Source of the DNA: Helicobacteraceae bacterium
Lineage (GTDB): Bacteria; Campylobacterota; Campylobacteria; Campylobacterales; Sulfurimonadaceae
Length of the DNA stretch: 62,907 nt
Reading direction: 5' to 3'
NCBI GenBank assembly: GCA_027023805.1
Contig: JALVUF010000070.1
Span: forward strand, 1 to 62,907
Positions 8,140 through 17,269 of the stretch are shown here, piece after piece. Below the pieces are notes generated by a model. The model worked only from the letters and a program-made list of their open reading frames with translations. It did no database searches and had not been told where the DNA came from. The position numbers were made by a program, and so were the translations under genes. How positions within the stretch are numbered: the first letter of the stretch is position 1; the number at the start of each line of letters is the position of its first letter.

Positions 8140-9423
8140 TTATTTTTCTCCTTGTGATTTACTTTTTAATATAATAGTTGTCGAATGATCAAAATTAAAA
8201 TACTTTTTTGCAGCTTTTTCTATCTTGTTTGTTGTTAGGGCATTGATGTTTTTTTCATATTTTGCAAGTGGCTTTATATCTCCTCTTGCTAAATAGCCTC
8301 CAAAAAGGTTTGCTATAGATGTCGAGCTCTCTAGTGAATAGATAAAGTCCGCTTTTGTATTCATTTTTACTTTTTCAAGTTCATCGTGAGATACTTTTGT
8401 TTTTTTGAGCAGATCAATTTGATGATGGAGCTCTCTCTCAACCTTTTTTGCATCAATTCCCGGATTACATACCGCCATAAATATAAATAAGCCCGGATCG
8501 GTATTTTGCATATTATATGCATATATTTGGTTAACAAGATGTTTCTTATCGACTAAATCAGCATAAAGCCTTGAGCTTTTTCCACTGCTTAACAGTTGGC
8601 TGATTGCACTAAGGGCGACTTGGTCTTTATGTTTAAAATTCGGAATATGAAAAGCAATAGCAATCATTTGTACCTGTGTGTCTTTATAAACAGTTAAGTG
8701 CTTAGGTCCATCTTGCAGCGGTTCGATAAATTTAAATTTTGGAATTTTTTTATGATTGCGTATCTTGCCAAAGGCTTTTTTTGCATCTTTAAACACCTCT
8801 TTTGTATCAACATCTCCGCTGACAACCAATATAGCGTTTTGCGGCTGATAATAAGTTTCATGAAAATCTTTGATATCTTTAAGAGTCCATGTTTTAATAT
8901 CGTTTATAAATCCGATAGGAGTCCAGTGATACGGATGATATACATACGCATTATTAAAAAGTCGAAAGTAAAGATACCCGAGAGGGTTATTGTCTGTTCT
9001 CCAGCGTCTCTCTTCTGTTACGACATCTCTTTCGGGTTGAAATTCATCATTTTTTAGACTCAGATTTGCCATTAGTTCCGCAAACAAATTAATAGATTCT
9101 CTGAAATGCTTAGTGCTTGATTTTATATAATAGTGCGTGTAATCAAAACCGGTAGAAGCGTTATCAATACCTCCGTATCCTTTAACCTCTTTATCGAAAT
9201 CTCCAGCTTGCAGATGTTTGGTAGATTTAAAATTCATATGTTCTAACATATGCGCTATTCCACTTTTACCCATAGTCTCATTTTTACTACCCACTTTATA
9301 AAAAATATCAGTAGAAATTACCTGTGTTTGATTATGCATTGGTATAACTACAATCTGTAGACCATTATCTAGTGTTGTAGTTTCATATGATGGAAGCGGT
9401 GAATTTTTGAATGTATGAGTCAT
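8140..9423 (-). CDS. M16 family zinc peptidase (PqqE/YmxG-like)
   Basis: An insulinase-family metallopeptidase. The inverted zinc motif HMLEH is at residues 58-62, and the third ligand Glu lies about 75 residues on in the stretch VTEERRWR. The C-terminal half repeats the fold without a motif, as is normal. No signal peptide is evident. It stands between pyrD and dapA, the same order as in Helicobacter pylori, where the gene is called pqqE. Its substrate is unknown. Confidence 0.88.
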   Translation of the reverse strand: MTHTFKNSPLPSYETTTLDNGLQIVVIPMHNQTQVISTDIFYKVGSKNETMGKSGIAHMLEHMNFKSTKHLQAGDFDKEVKGYGGIDNASTGFDYTHYYIKSSTKHFRESINLFAELMANLSLKNDEFQPERDVVTEERRWRTDNNPLGYLYFRLFNNAYVYHPYHWTPIGFINDIKTWTLKDIKDFHETYYQPQNAILVVSGDVDTKEVFKDAKKAFGKIRNHKKIPKFKFIEPLQDGPKHLTVYKDTQVQMIAIAFHIPNFKHKDQVALSAISQLLSSGKSSRLYADLVDKKHLVNQIYAYNMQNTDPGLFIFMAVCNPGIDAKKVERELHHQIDLLKKTKVSHDELEKVKMNTKADFIYSLESSTSIANLFGGYLARGDIKPLAKYEKNINALTTNKIEKAAKKYFNFDHSTTIILKSKSQGEK

Positions 9424-9490
9424 GATAACCTCTTGTTTTTATTTGACATATCATCTTTAGTTAAGAAGATATATATTGGTATTGAAATGC

Positions 9491-10558
9491 TCATTTTCTA
9501 TCTGCACCGATGGCTTGTGATATATGAGTATAGCCATCTTGTCTTAACAAGCCAAGCAGACCCTTATTTATCTCTTTGATGAGATTTGGACCTTTGAAGA
9601 TGAGAGCTGTATATATTTGCACCAAAGATGCTCCTGCTTTTATGCGCCTATATGCTTCTTGTGCGGAATCTATACCTCCTACTGAGACAAGAGTGGTTTT
9701 GCCAAACAACTCTTTTGAGATAGCTTCAAACATCTCAAAGCTTTTTGATTTTAACACCTCTCCGCTTAATCCGCCTGTATTATACGGGTTTTGTACTAGC
9801 GAATAGTCCGTAGTGGTATTTGTAGCTATTATACCTGCAGCACCCATCTCAACCGCAAAAGCTGATAAATCAACAGCTTCCTGAGCGCTCATATCAGGTG
9901 CAATTTTAAGTAAAACCGGCTTATTGGTTATATCTTTTGCCATGCCAAATAAGGCTTTTATAAATTCATTATTTTGTAAATCTCTAAGTCCCGGTGTGTT
10001 TGGAGAGGAGATGTTTATAGTGATATAATCGCTGTATTTATGCAATGCTTGAATAAGGATTTTGTAATCAGACAATGCATTTTGTTTTGTTGTCATTTTA
10101 TTTTTTCCAATGTTTATGCCTATGGGGATTATACATGGGTATATTTTTTTTAGTCTCCTAGCAGCTTTTAATAAACCGTCATTATTGAAGCCCATAGCAT
10201 TTTGCAAAGAATTTTCACGTACATGACGAAACATCCTTGGTTTTGGATTTCCGCTTTGCGCTTTGGGTGTAATCGTACCTACTTCAGTGAATCCAAAACC
10301 AAGCGTTTTAATACCTCGTATCATTGTGGCATTTTTATCAAAACCAGCACCTAGACCAACAGGATTTAGAAACTTTACATTAAAAATATCCTGATGAAGT
10401 TTTGGATCACTTATAAAGTTATCTTTAAATATAGCATCTAAGAAAAGCGGTGAAATATTGGGAAGCTGTAAAAAGACTTCAGCTAGATGATGTGCACTTT
10501 CCGGCTGTATTTTAAACATCCAAGATTTAAGAGTATTGTAATTAAACATAGTATCCAT
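9491..10558 (-). CDS. pyrD: Dihydroorotate dehydrogenase (quinone), class 2
   Basis: Oxidises dihydroorotate to orotate with electrons passed to the quinone pool at the inner membrane. The N-terminal ~40 residues form the amphipathic membrane-contact region (MFKIQPESAHHLAEV). Core motifs are NPVGLGAGFDKNA, NAMGFNNDG, NISSPNTPGLR, LLKIAPD and SVGGI. Class 2 enzymes use Ser in the active site, consistent with NISSPNT. First gene of the minus-strand operon; a TATAAT on the minus strand (10584-10589) may be its -10. Confidence 0.95.
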   Translation of the reverse strand: MDTMFNYNTLKSWMFKIQPESAHHLAEVFLQLPNISPLFLDAIFKDNFISDPKLHQDIFNVKFLNPVGLGAGFDKNATMIRGIKTLGFGFTEVGTITPKAQSGNPKPRMFRHVRENSLQNAMGFNNDGLLKAARRLKKIYPCIIPIGINIGKNKMTTKQNALSDYKILIQALHKYSDYITINISSPNTPGLRDLQNNEFIKALFGMAKDITNKPVLLKIAPDMSAQEAVDLSAFAVEMGAAGIIATNTTTDYSLVQNPYNTGGLSGEVLKSKSFEMFEAISKELFGKTTLVSVGGIDSAQEAYRRIKAGASLVQIYTALIFKGPNLIKEINKGLLGLLRQDGYTHISQAIGADRK

Positions 10559-10787
10559 TTTTTATAGAGTATCCTAAAAGAATATTATACAAAAAAAAGA
10601 GTAAAGTTTTAATTAATAAAAAAACATAATCATTTAGCCCTAAATACTAATTCCACGCTTAAAGTACTCTCTAAACCTTGAAAGACTGAGAGATTATTTT
10701 TAGTATTACTATTGGACACAACTTTTAGGATATGTATTCAAAATAATAGCAAATTTTTGGTACAATATATATGTTAACTAAATATCA

Positions 10788-11438
10788 CTAAATAATATAA
10801 AATAAAGTCATAAAATAATGTGCTATACTCCCTGTTAAAACAAATAGATGCCAGATAGTATGAAAATATGGCTTATCATCTTGTATATAAAAAATCACAC
10901 CAAAACTATAAAAAAGTCCTCCAGTTAAAAGAAGCCATAATCCGCCTGTCGGCATATTATGCAAAAGTGGGTGATATGCAACTACGATAAGCCAGCCCAT
11001 TATCACATATAAATATAATGATAATTTTTCAAATCTTCTAGGATATAAAAATTTTAATGCTATACCAAAAATAGCAATACCCCAGTTAATACCGAAAATA
11101 CTCCATCCCCAACCGCCTCTTAAAGTTATAAGAGTAATAGGAGTGTAAGAACCGGCAATTAAAAAATATATAGAAGCATGATCAAAAATTTGAAAAATCT
11201 TCTTTAATTTTTGATTTGTTACTGCATGATACAAAGTGGATGAACCATAAGTTACAATAAGCGCAGAGCCGTATATTGCCGATGCCACAACACCCATAAT
11301 ACTTGAATGCAACACAGCCATAACCACCAACACAACCAATCCGGCAATTCCAAGCAGTAACCCCAAGCCATGCGTAAGGGCATGCCATATCTCTTGGGCT
11401 ATAGAAAATTCATTTACATTTTTATCGGGCAATTTCAT
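10788..11438 (-). CDS. Hemolysin III / TrhA-type (PAQR) membrane protein
   Basis: Seven hydrophobic segments with the conserved PAQR residues: EIWHALTHG at the N-terminus, SSTLYH and DHASIYFLIAGSYTP in the middle, and HLFVLTGSIAHY at the C-terminus, which together supply a zinc site. Despite the family name, bacterial members are linked to membrane energetics or fluidity rather than haemolysis. It is divergent from dsbD with 57 bases between the starts. The 229 bases downstream of it (10559-10787) hold no gene I can support. Confidence 0.85.
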   Translation of the reverse strand: MKLPDKNVNEFSIAQEIWHALTHGLGLLLGIAGLVVLVVMAVLHSSIMGVVASAIYGSALIVTYGSSTLYHAVTNQKLKKIFQIFDHASIYFLIAGSYTPITLITLRGGWGWSIFGINWGIAIFGIALKFLYPRRFEKLSLYLYVIMGWLIVVAYHPLLHNMPTGGLWLLLTGGLFYSFGVIFYIQDDKPYFHTIWHLFVLTGSIAHYFMTLFYII

Positions 11439-11495
11439 CCTTCGTTAAATTTTTTAAGGTATTATAGTGTAATTCATTTAACAAAAAGACATAAT

Positions 11496-13262
11496 ATGAA
11501 AAAGATCATTCTTCTGTTGCTAGTTTACGGTATTTCGCTTTTGGCATCAACGGAGTTCTTAACAACCAATCAAGCGTTTAATTCCTCTACTAAAATAAAG
11601 AAAAATGGCATAATACAGATCACCGTAAAACTAGGCCATGAAATATATCTGCATAAAAAAGATTTTAAAATATCACTCAAACATAATAGTAGTATGTTTA
11701 TAAAAGATATAAAGCTATCTAAAAGTGTACTCTTTAGTCATGAACGGATATTTGTTCATCAAGCAAGAGCTACCGTTTTACTCGCCAAAAAACCACAAAC
11801 AAGCGGTAAAAAAAATATAACTTTAGTTTTATCGTTTATAGGATGCTCAAAAGCCGGTATTTGTTATCAGCCGCAAACAAGAATATACCATTTTACTGTC
11901 AATACAAATGATATGAGTGTACGCTCTTTAAATACCGCACAGACATTACACACAAAGCTACAGCTCTCAGAGGTAGGCAGGATAACGCAGGCTATGAGAA
12001 ATGGCAATATAATAATTATTATTTTAATGTTTTTAGGTTTTGGTATCTTACTGGCCTTTACGCCCTGTATCTTTCCTATGATACCGATACTCTCATCAAT
12101 AATTGTATCACAAGGTAAGAATATAACCACTAAATATGCTTTTTTTCTGTCATTAGTCTATGTTCTTTCAATGGCACTAGCTTATACGATTGTCGGAGTG
12201 TTAGCCGGGTTATTTGGAGAAAATCTACAAGCTTATATGCAGACACCTTGGATTATCTATGCTTTTTCTGCTATTTTTGTCATTTTATCTTTATCAATGT
12301 TTGGTCTTTATGAGATACAGATGCCAAACTTCATCCAGTCAAAAATAAATATGGCTACAAACAAATCAGGCGGCATTATCGGCGTCGCTATTATGGGGTT
12401 TTTATCTGCTTTAATCGTGGGACCATGCGTTGCCGCACCGCTTGCCGGAGCACTGGTATACATCGGTGAAACCGGTAACGCCGTCCTTGGCGGTATATCG
12501 CTGTTTGCTCTAGCTATAGGAATGGGGCTTCCACTTCTTGTTATAGGTACGGGAGCCGGTAAATTTATGCCAAAACCAGGAGTATGGATGAATATGATCA
12601 CCACTCTCTTTGGGTTTTTAATGCTCGGTGTTGCAATTTGGATGCTCTCACGTGTAATGTCCGCATATATTATCATGTTGCTTTGGGCTGCTCTTGGTAC
12701 TGGTACAGCTATATATTTGGGAGCACTTGAGCCTTTACATGTAAAAGACGGGGTAAGAGAAAATAGCTTAAAAAAGATTATAGGATTTGTAATTTTAATC
12801 TATAGTATAATTTTGTTTATCGGGGTATTTAGCGGATCTGCCAGTTATACTCATCCATTAAGTAAATTTACATCCAAATCATTGATTACAACTCATATCG
12901 ATAAACCAAAATTCCAGATTGTCTCAAATCTTACTGAATTAAATACACTTTTACAAAAATATAAAGGAAGAAAAATTATTTTAGACTTTGCTGCAAACTG
13001 GTGCGTTGCATGTAAAGAACTTGACGATAAAACTTTTTCTAACCCACAAGTTATCAATGCTATGAAAAAATTTGTTTTAATAAGAGCGGATTTAACCAAA
13101 TACACACCTGAGGTAAAAGCTCTGACTACTAAGTATGGTGTTTTTGGTCCGCCGGTAATTATATTTTTTAATAAAAATGGACAAATTATCAAAAATAAAA
13201 CGATTGTAGGGTTTGAAGGAGCAAAAGAGTTTTTAAAAGACTTAAGACAGATTACTATGTGA
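11496..13262 (+). CDS. dsbD: Thiol:disulfide interchange protein DsbD
   Basis: Moves electrons from cytoplasmic thioredoxin to periplasmic disulfide reductases. I take ATG 11496 because it opens a clear signal peptide (KKIILLLLVYG). An in-frame ATG at 11370 lies inside the divergent gene. The three modules are complete: a periplasmic alpha domain with the Cys pair in FIGCSKAGICYQP, an eight-helix beta domain with FTPCIFPMIP and GPCVAAPLAG, and a C-terminal thioredoxin domain with WCVAC. Length is 588 residues. Its last 21 bases overlap the LpxA-like gene tail to tail. Confidence 0.95.
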   Translation: MKKIILLLLVYGISLLASTEFLTTNQAFNSSTKIKKNGIIQITVKLGHEIYLHKKDFKISLKHNSSMFIKDIKLSKSVLFSHERIFVHQARATVLLAKKPQTSGKKNITLVLSFIGCSKAGICYQPQTRIYHFTVNTNDMSVRSLNTAQTLHTKLQLSEVGRITQAMRNGNIIIIILMFLGFGILLAFTPCIFPMIPILSSIIVSQGKNITTKYAFFLSLVYVLSMALAYTIVGVLAGLFGENLQAYMQTPWIIYAFSAIFVILSLSMFGLYEIQMPNFIQSKINMATNKSGGIIGVAIMGFLSALIVGPCVAAPLAGALVYIGETGNAVLGGISLFALAIGMGLPLLVIGTGAGKFMPKPGVWMNMITTLFGFLMLGVAIWMLSRVMSAYIIMLLWAALGTGTAIYLGALEPLHVKDGVRENSLKKIIGFVILIYSIILFIGVFSGSASYTHPLSKFTSKSLITTHIDKPKFQIVSNLTELNTLLQKYKGRKIILDFAANWCVACKELDDKTFSNPQVINAMKKFVLIRADLTKYTPEVKALTTKYGVFGPPVIIFFNKNGQIIKNKTIVGFEGAKEFLKDLRQITM

Positions 13263-13967
13263 TATAAAATCAGCAAACTGCTTTACATAGACATTTGAGC
13301 TTTCTTGTGATAGTTTTTTAGCTGCATTTTTATCTACTTTGCCATTTAGCAGCTTCTTATAAGCTAGCTTTATCTCATCAATAACCACAGCATCATCAAA
13401 ACGCCGTCTAAGTCCTACAAGGTTCAACCCTTTTAAGCTGGATTTGTTACCTTCAACCAAACAAAAAGGCGGTACGTCATGGCTCACATAAGATGCACCT
13501 CCGATCATAACACCATCGCCTATTTTATTACCTGACTCTATAGTGCTAAGCCCTCCGATAATCACTGAATTGCCACAACTAACGTCTTCGTTAATTCGAA
13601 CGGCATTTGTAATAGTGCACTTATCCCCTATCTCTACGCCGCCAAAAATCTGAACATAAGCCATTATAAAATTTTCATGCCCTATGTTTATCTCTTTGCT
13701 GTCATTGGCAAACGTGTCTAACTGTACAAATTCTCTAATTGTTGTATCTTGCCCTATAGTAATTTTAGAGTCATCTTGACCAATATTGGTAAAACTAAAG
13801 ATATGAACGTTTTGCAGCAAGGTTGTGTGACCCTTTAAAATAACATTGGACTCAAGAATACAGCCTGCTAAAATGATGACATCTTTGCCAATATTGCAAA
13901 ATGGACCTATAACGGCATCTTCGGCTACTACTGCATCTTGATGTATAATCGCTGTTTTATCTATCAT
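13242..13967 (-). CDS. LpxA-family hexapeptide protein lacking the catalytic histidine
   Basis: A left-handed beta-helix protein, 241 residues, colinear with UDP-GlcNAc O-acyltransferase. LpxA landmarks remain: IREFVQLDTF, FIMAY, the DVPPFCLVEGN turn and the C-terminal LNLVGLRRRF helix region. Ungapped comparison with E. coli LpxA, recalled from memory, puts Gln106, Gly109, Asp128 and Glu144 where LpxA has His122, the catalytic base His125, His144 and His160. I checked the codons CAG and GGC at 106 and 109. It should not be active by the LpxA mechanism, so a true lpxA is expected elsewhere. It overlaps the gnnA stop by 4 bases and is the last gene of the lipid A block. Confidence 0.8.
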   Translation of the reverse strand: MIDKTAIIHQDAVVAEDAVIGPFCNIGKDVIILAGCILESNVILKGHTTLLQNVHIFSFTNIGQDDSKITIGQDTTIREFVQLDTFANDSKEINIGHENFIMAYVQIFGGVEIGDKCTITNAVRINEDVSCGNSVIIGGLSTIESGNKIGDGVMIGGASYVSHDVPPFCLVEGNKSSLKGLNLVGLRRRFDDAVVIDEIKLAYKKLLNGKVDKNAAKKLSQESSNVYVKQFADFISHSNLS

Positions 13968-14860
13968 GGTAAAATTGCAATTTTTAAAGTTACTATACTG
14001 TCTTGCAGGCTTGCCAATAAACCGCGTTCACCGGTTTTTAGATACTGCACAAAGGCTTCAAGCTCTTTTATCAGAGGCTCATCTTTTTTAATATGGCATC
14101 CCCTTACAACGTAAGAATTATTGGTACTAAAAGAGGAATATTCGGTCAAACTTTGAGCTATAAGATCAGCTTCAAAATAAGAATCCTCACATGCGACCTC
14201 AATTTTACGTTTTTTAAACGGAGTCAGCCAGTTTGTCATAATATTAGCTATCACAGAATCCGTTAACTCAAAGCTAAGGACTGCATTATCTTCATGATGA
14301 TTATGGATCTTGCGAGATTTAAAAATAGCCTGATCAATAATCTCTTTATTAGTGATAAAACGAATCAAATCAATATCATGCACAGATAAATCTGTCAATA
14401 CTCCGACATCTGCTATACGAGGCGGAAATGGACCTACACGTGTCACGGCAACTGAGAAAATCTCTTTGCCTTGCAGTTCGTTTTGAAGTGCATTTACAAC
14501 GGGATTAAACCTCTCAACATGCCCCACACAACTTTTTACGCCCGATGCCTCTACGGCTTTTAATATATCTTTTGCATCTTGCACGGTAGAAGCCGCAGGT
14601 TTTTCAATAAAAATATCAATACCTCTTTCACAGCACTTCAATGCTATTTCTTTATGTAAAAAAGTCGGTACTACAATAATCACGGCATCAGGCTTAGCAC
14701 TGTCTAGCATCATGTCCACATCAGTATAAAAAGGCTCTTCGTACGGCTCATTTTGCACTACATCGCAAAGTGCGCAAACCTTGACATTGGCAAATGATTT
14801 AAAGATTCTGTAATGGTTTTTTCCCATAGAGCCTAAACCAATAATAGCTATATTAATCAT
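13964..14860 (-). CDS. gnnA: UDP-N-acetylglucosamine 3-dehydrogenase candidate (Gfo/Idh family)
   Basis: A Gfo/Idh/MocA oxidoreductase. The Rossmann motif GLGSMG opens the protein, with EKPAAS near residue 100 and VGHVERFNP shortly after. With GnnB it would convert UDP-GlcNAc to the 3-amino sugar UDP-GlcNAc3N, which gives amide-linked chains in lipid A, as known in Acidithiobacillus and Campylobacter jejuni. I chose ATG 14860 (298 residues) because it directly begins the Rossmann strand and overlaps gnnB by only 8 bases; a longer frame from 14902 adds 14 unlikely residues. Confidence 0.8.
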   Translation of the reverse strand: MINIAIIGLGSMGKNHYRIFKSFANVKVCALCDVVQNEPYEEPFYTDVDMMLDSAKPDAVIIVVPTFLHKEIALKCCERGIDIFIEKPAASTVQDAKDILKAVEASGVKSCVGHVERFNPVVNALQNELQGKEIFSVAVTRVGPFPPRIADVGVLTDLSVHDIDLIRFITNKEIIDQAIFKSRKIHNHHEDNAVLSFELTDSVIANIMTNWLTPFKKRKIEVACEDSYFEADLIAQSLTEYSSFSTNNSYVVRGCHIKKDEPLIKELEAFVQYLKTGERGLLASLQDSIVTLKIAILP

Positions 14861-15959
14861 TAATATACTCCATAATCGCATCAATAACGGCGTTTTGCTC
14901 ACTTAGACTTAAAAATGGACTCATAGGTAAAGACACTATCTCTTTACAAACCATTTCACTGATTTTAAAATCACCGATTTTATAGCCCAAATTAGCAAAA
15001 ACCTCTTGAAGATGAAGCGGTATCGGATAATGCACGGCAGTCGGGATAGATTTTTTCAAAAGAAAATCTACCAGCTTGTCTCTATCTTTAAGACGTATTG
15101 AATATTGCGCATATACACTATCTCTATCTGCTTTAATAGTCGGAGGATAAAGATTTGATATGTTTTCAAACCCTTTTAGATATCTATTTGCGTTGTCTTG
15201 GCGAAGTTTTAATTCTTTATCGAAATGACGAAGCTTAACATCCAATATGACCGCCTGAACAGTATCTAGACGACCGTTAATACCTAAATATCTGTGCTTA
15301 TAGCGCTCATTTTGCCCATGATTTAATAACATGCGCACTTTTTGTGCAAGCTCATCATTATCTGTAAAGACCGCGCCGCCGTCACCGTAAGCTCCCAAAG
15401 GCTTGGAAGGAAAAAAACTTGTGCATCCTACATGTGAAAGTGCACATGACTTTTTACCTTTATATGTTGCACCAAAACTCTGACAACCATCTTCTATAAC
15501 CATTAGATTATACTTTTGTGCAATGCTGTTTATCTCATCCATATCGGCACATTGACCATATAAAGATACCGGCATAATAGCTTTTGTTTTAGATGTTATC
15601 GCCGCTTCTATTTTAGTTGCATCAATATTGTAGCTATCTTGCTCAATATCCACAAAAATAATTTTAGCACCGACTAGGGCTATCACTTCAGCAGTTGCAA
15701 TGAATGTAAAAGGAGTGGTGATAACCTCATCGCCCTTGCCTATGCCTAAAGCCATCAAAGACAAAAGCAAAGCATCAGTACCGCTGCTACATCCTATGGC
15801 ATGTTTAACACCCACATACTTTGCAAGATTATTCTCAAAATTAGCCAGTTTTTGACCGCCTATAAAAGTTGCATCTTGAAAAACCTCAAGAACCTCTTTA
15901 TCTATCTCAGCTTTATATTCTTTATACTGAGCTTGTAAATCTATAAAATTTATTTTCAC
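14853..15959 (-). CDS. gnnB: DegT/DnrJ-type aminotransferase, UDP-GlcNAc3N-forming candidate
   Basis: A PLP-dependent sugar aminotransferase of 368 residues. Family features are the PLP-binding segment CSSGTDALLLSL, VIEDGCQSFGA with the Asp, and the Schiff-base Lys in SFFPSKPLGAYGDGG. Pairing with a GnnA-like dehydrogenase next to lpxB points to transfer of an amino group to C3 of UDP-3-keto-GlcNAc. Other DegT functions cannot be excluded from sequence alone, but the gene context is specific. Confidence 0.82.
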   Translation of the reverse strand: MKINFIDLQAQYKEYKAEIDKEVLEVFQDATFIGGQKLANFENNLAKYVGVKHAIGCSSGTDALLLSLMALGIGKGDEVITTPFTFIATAEVIALVGAKIIFVDIEQDSYNIDATKIEAAITSKTKAIMPVSLYGQCADMDEINSIAQKYNLMVIEDGCQSFGATYKGKKSCALSHVGCTSFFPSKPLGAYGDGGAVFTDNDELAQKVRMLLNHGQNERYKHRYLGINGRLDTVQAVILDVKLRHFDKELKLRQDNANRYLKGFENISNLYPPTIKADRDSVYAQYSIRLKDRDKLVDFLLKKSIPTAVHYPIPLHLQEVFANLGYKIGDFKISEMVCKEIVSLPMSPFLSLSEQNAVIDAIMEYIND

Positions 15960-15988
15960 TGTTAACCTTTTACTAATTATAGCCTATA

Positions 15989-16183
15989 TTATTTTTTGTT
16001 TCGCTTACTTAACATCACAACAAAATCCTTAATAATCAACGCTAAACAGTAAAGCCACAAAATATTGAGGATATAATTATGAGTTAAATCTTTATACATG
16101 TAAAGATAAGCAAATCCAAATACGTACGGCCATTTAAGAAAATAAAAAAACAGCACACCGCTACCATACAATTGTTTTAACAT
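15989..16183 (-). CDS. Small two-helix membrane protein of unknown function
   Basis: A 64-residue protein with two predicted membrane helices (about residues 8-28 and 37-56) and a basic tail ending SKRNKK. Its start overlaps the lpxB stop by 7 bases and it ends 29 bases before gnnB, so it belongs to the lipid A transcript. I do not recognise a family. The tight packing suggests it is real, perhaps an accessory to LpxB or to lipid handling, but this is only inference from position. Confidence 0.6.
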   Translation of the reverse strand: MLKQLYGSGVLFFYFLKWPYVFGFAYLYMYKDLTHNYILNILWLYCLALIIKDFVVMLSKRNKK

Positions 16184-17217
16184 TCTATCATCCTTGCAAC
16201 AGTTTTAGAACTTCCAAATTTAAGATACTCTCTTAACGCTTTTGAGTCTTGCACAAACAGATCTTTATCAACGCTATAAAATACATCCAATAAATTTTGT
16301 TTTGTAACATCTTTTTGGATAAATTCTTTATGCATCGGTCTATGTTTAAATTTTTCAAACATAATATTAGCAAGTCCGATATAATTTAACTTTATAAGAC
16401 GGCTTGCTAAAAAATAATCAACAGCCTTAGCAACATAAACCAACGCAAAAGGTATCCCGATAAGCGCTGCTTCAAGAGTAGCCGTTCCGCTGCAGATAAA
16501 TGCAAAATCACTGGTTGCTAAAGTATGATGAACATCTGATGTTACGATAAAACCACTTGTATCGCCGTACAATTTATCAATTTTAGCTTTTGTAAAATGT
16601 TCAGGAACAATTAAAACCGCTGCTTTATGAATATCTTCCTTTACTTGCTTAAAAATCGGCATAAGTTTTTTAATTTCCCCTTCTCTGCTTCCGGGCATAA
16701 ATACGACTTGATTGTTCGTACATGTTGTTTGTTTAAACTCTTTTATCTCATCTAGCAATGGATGTCCTACATAATTAATGGGTGCATTTTCACTGTAATA
16801 TTCTTTTTCAAACGGCAAGATAGAAGCAAGATGGGTAATTGTCTGCTGCAACACTGCTATACGTTTTTGTTTCCAAGCCCATGCTTGCGGCAAGATATAA
16901 TATATTATCTCTTTATTTGGATACATTTTTTTAATTTTCTTTGCTAAAGGCAGATTAAAACCCGATGAGTCTATGAGCAATACCTTATCTGCTTCGCCTG
17001 CTAAAGATGCCATCTGCTTATTTAGTTTGATAAAAAATCTGATTTTTTTTATGACATCTACAAAACCCATAATTGCCAATGAACTAAGATCGACATAGGG
17101 TTTACCTAGTTTTTTATCAAAAATACCAATCATCTCAACATTACCTAAAAACTCCCGTTTTAATGCCTTAAGATGAATATTTGCTGAATGTTCTAATGCG
17201 CTTACTAAAAGTTTCAA
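16177..17217 (-). CDS. lpxB: Lipid-A-disaccharide synthase
   Basis: Joins lipid X and UDP-diacylglucosamine in lipid A assembly on the inner membrane face. The first strand (KLLVSALEHSANIHL), FIDSSGF-like LLIDSSGFNLPLA, YYILPQAWAWK, FMPGSREGEI and FICSGTATLEAAL are all LpxB landmarks. I place the start at TTG 17217, which begins the conserved N-terminus and follows AAAGAG by 5 bases. The longer ATG-initiated frame to 17349 would add 44 residues without family match and run under the divergent gene. Length is 346 residues. Confidence 0.9.
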   Translation of the reverse strand: MKLLVSALEHSANIHLKALKREFLGNVEMIGIFDKKLGKPYVDLSSLAIMGFVDVIKKIRFFIKLNKQMASLAGEADKVLLIDSSGFNLPLAKKIKKMYPNKEIIYYILPQAWAWKQKRIAVLQQTITHLASILPFEKEYYSENAPINYVGHPLLDEIKEFKQTTCTNNQVVFMPGSREGEIKKLMPIFKQVKEDIHKAAVLIVPEHFTKAKIDKLYGDTSGFIVTSDVHHTLATSDFAFICSGTATLEAALIGIPFALVYVAKAVDYFLASRLIKLNYIGLANIMFEKFKHRPMHKEFIQKDVTKQNLLDVFYSVDKDLFVQDSKALREYLKFGSSKTVARMIEC

Positions 17218-17229
17218 TCTAACTCTTTT

Positions 17230-17238
17230 TGATATAAT
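17230..17238 (+). promoter_or_regulatory. Extended -10 promoter of the dihydroorotase-like gene
   Basis: TGATATAAT (TG at 17230-17231, TATAAT 17233-17238) follows a T run and lies about 32 bases before the ATG at 17270. This is the extended -10 form typical of Campylobacterota sigma70 promoters. Confidence 0.6.
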
Positions 17239-17269
17239 ATCGAAAGTATATCCAAAAAGGTACAACAAA

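Noticed and set aside
10559-10787. Possible small RNA between pyrD and the trhA-like gene
   Set aside because: A weak CTCTC/GAGAG hairpin and a TACAAT-like element are present but no coherent promoter-terminator pair.
11370-11495. Upstream in-frame ATG extending dsbD by 42 residues
   Set aside because: It lies inside the divergent trhA-like gene and would bury the signal peptide that starts at 11496.
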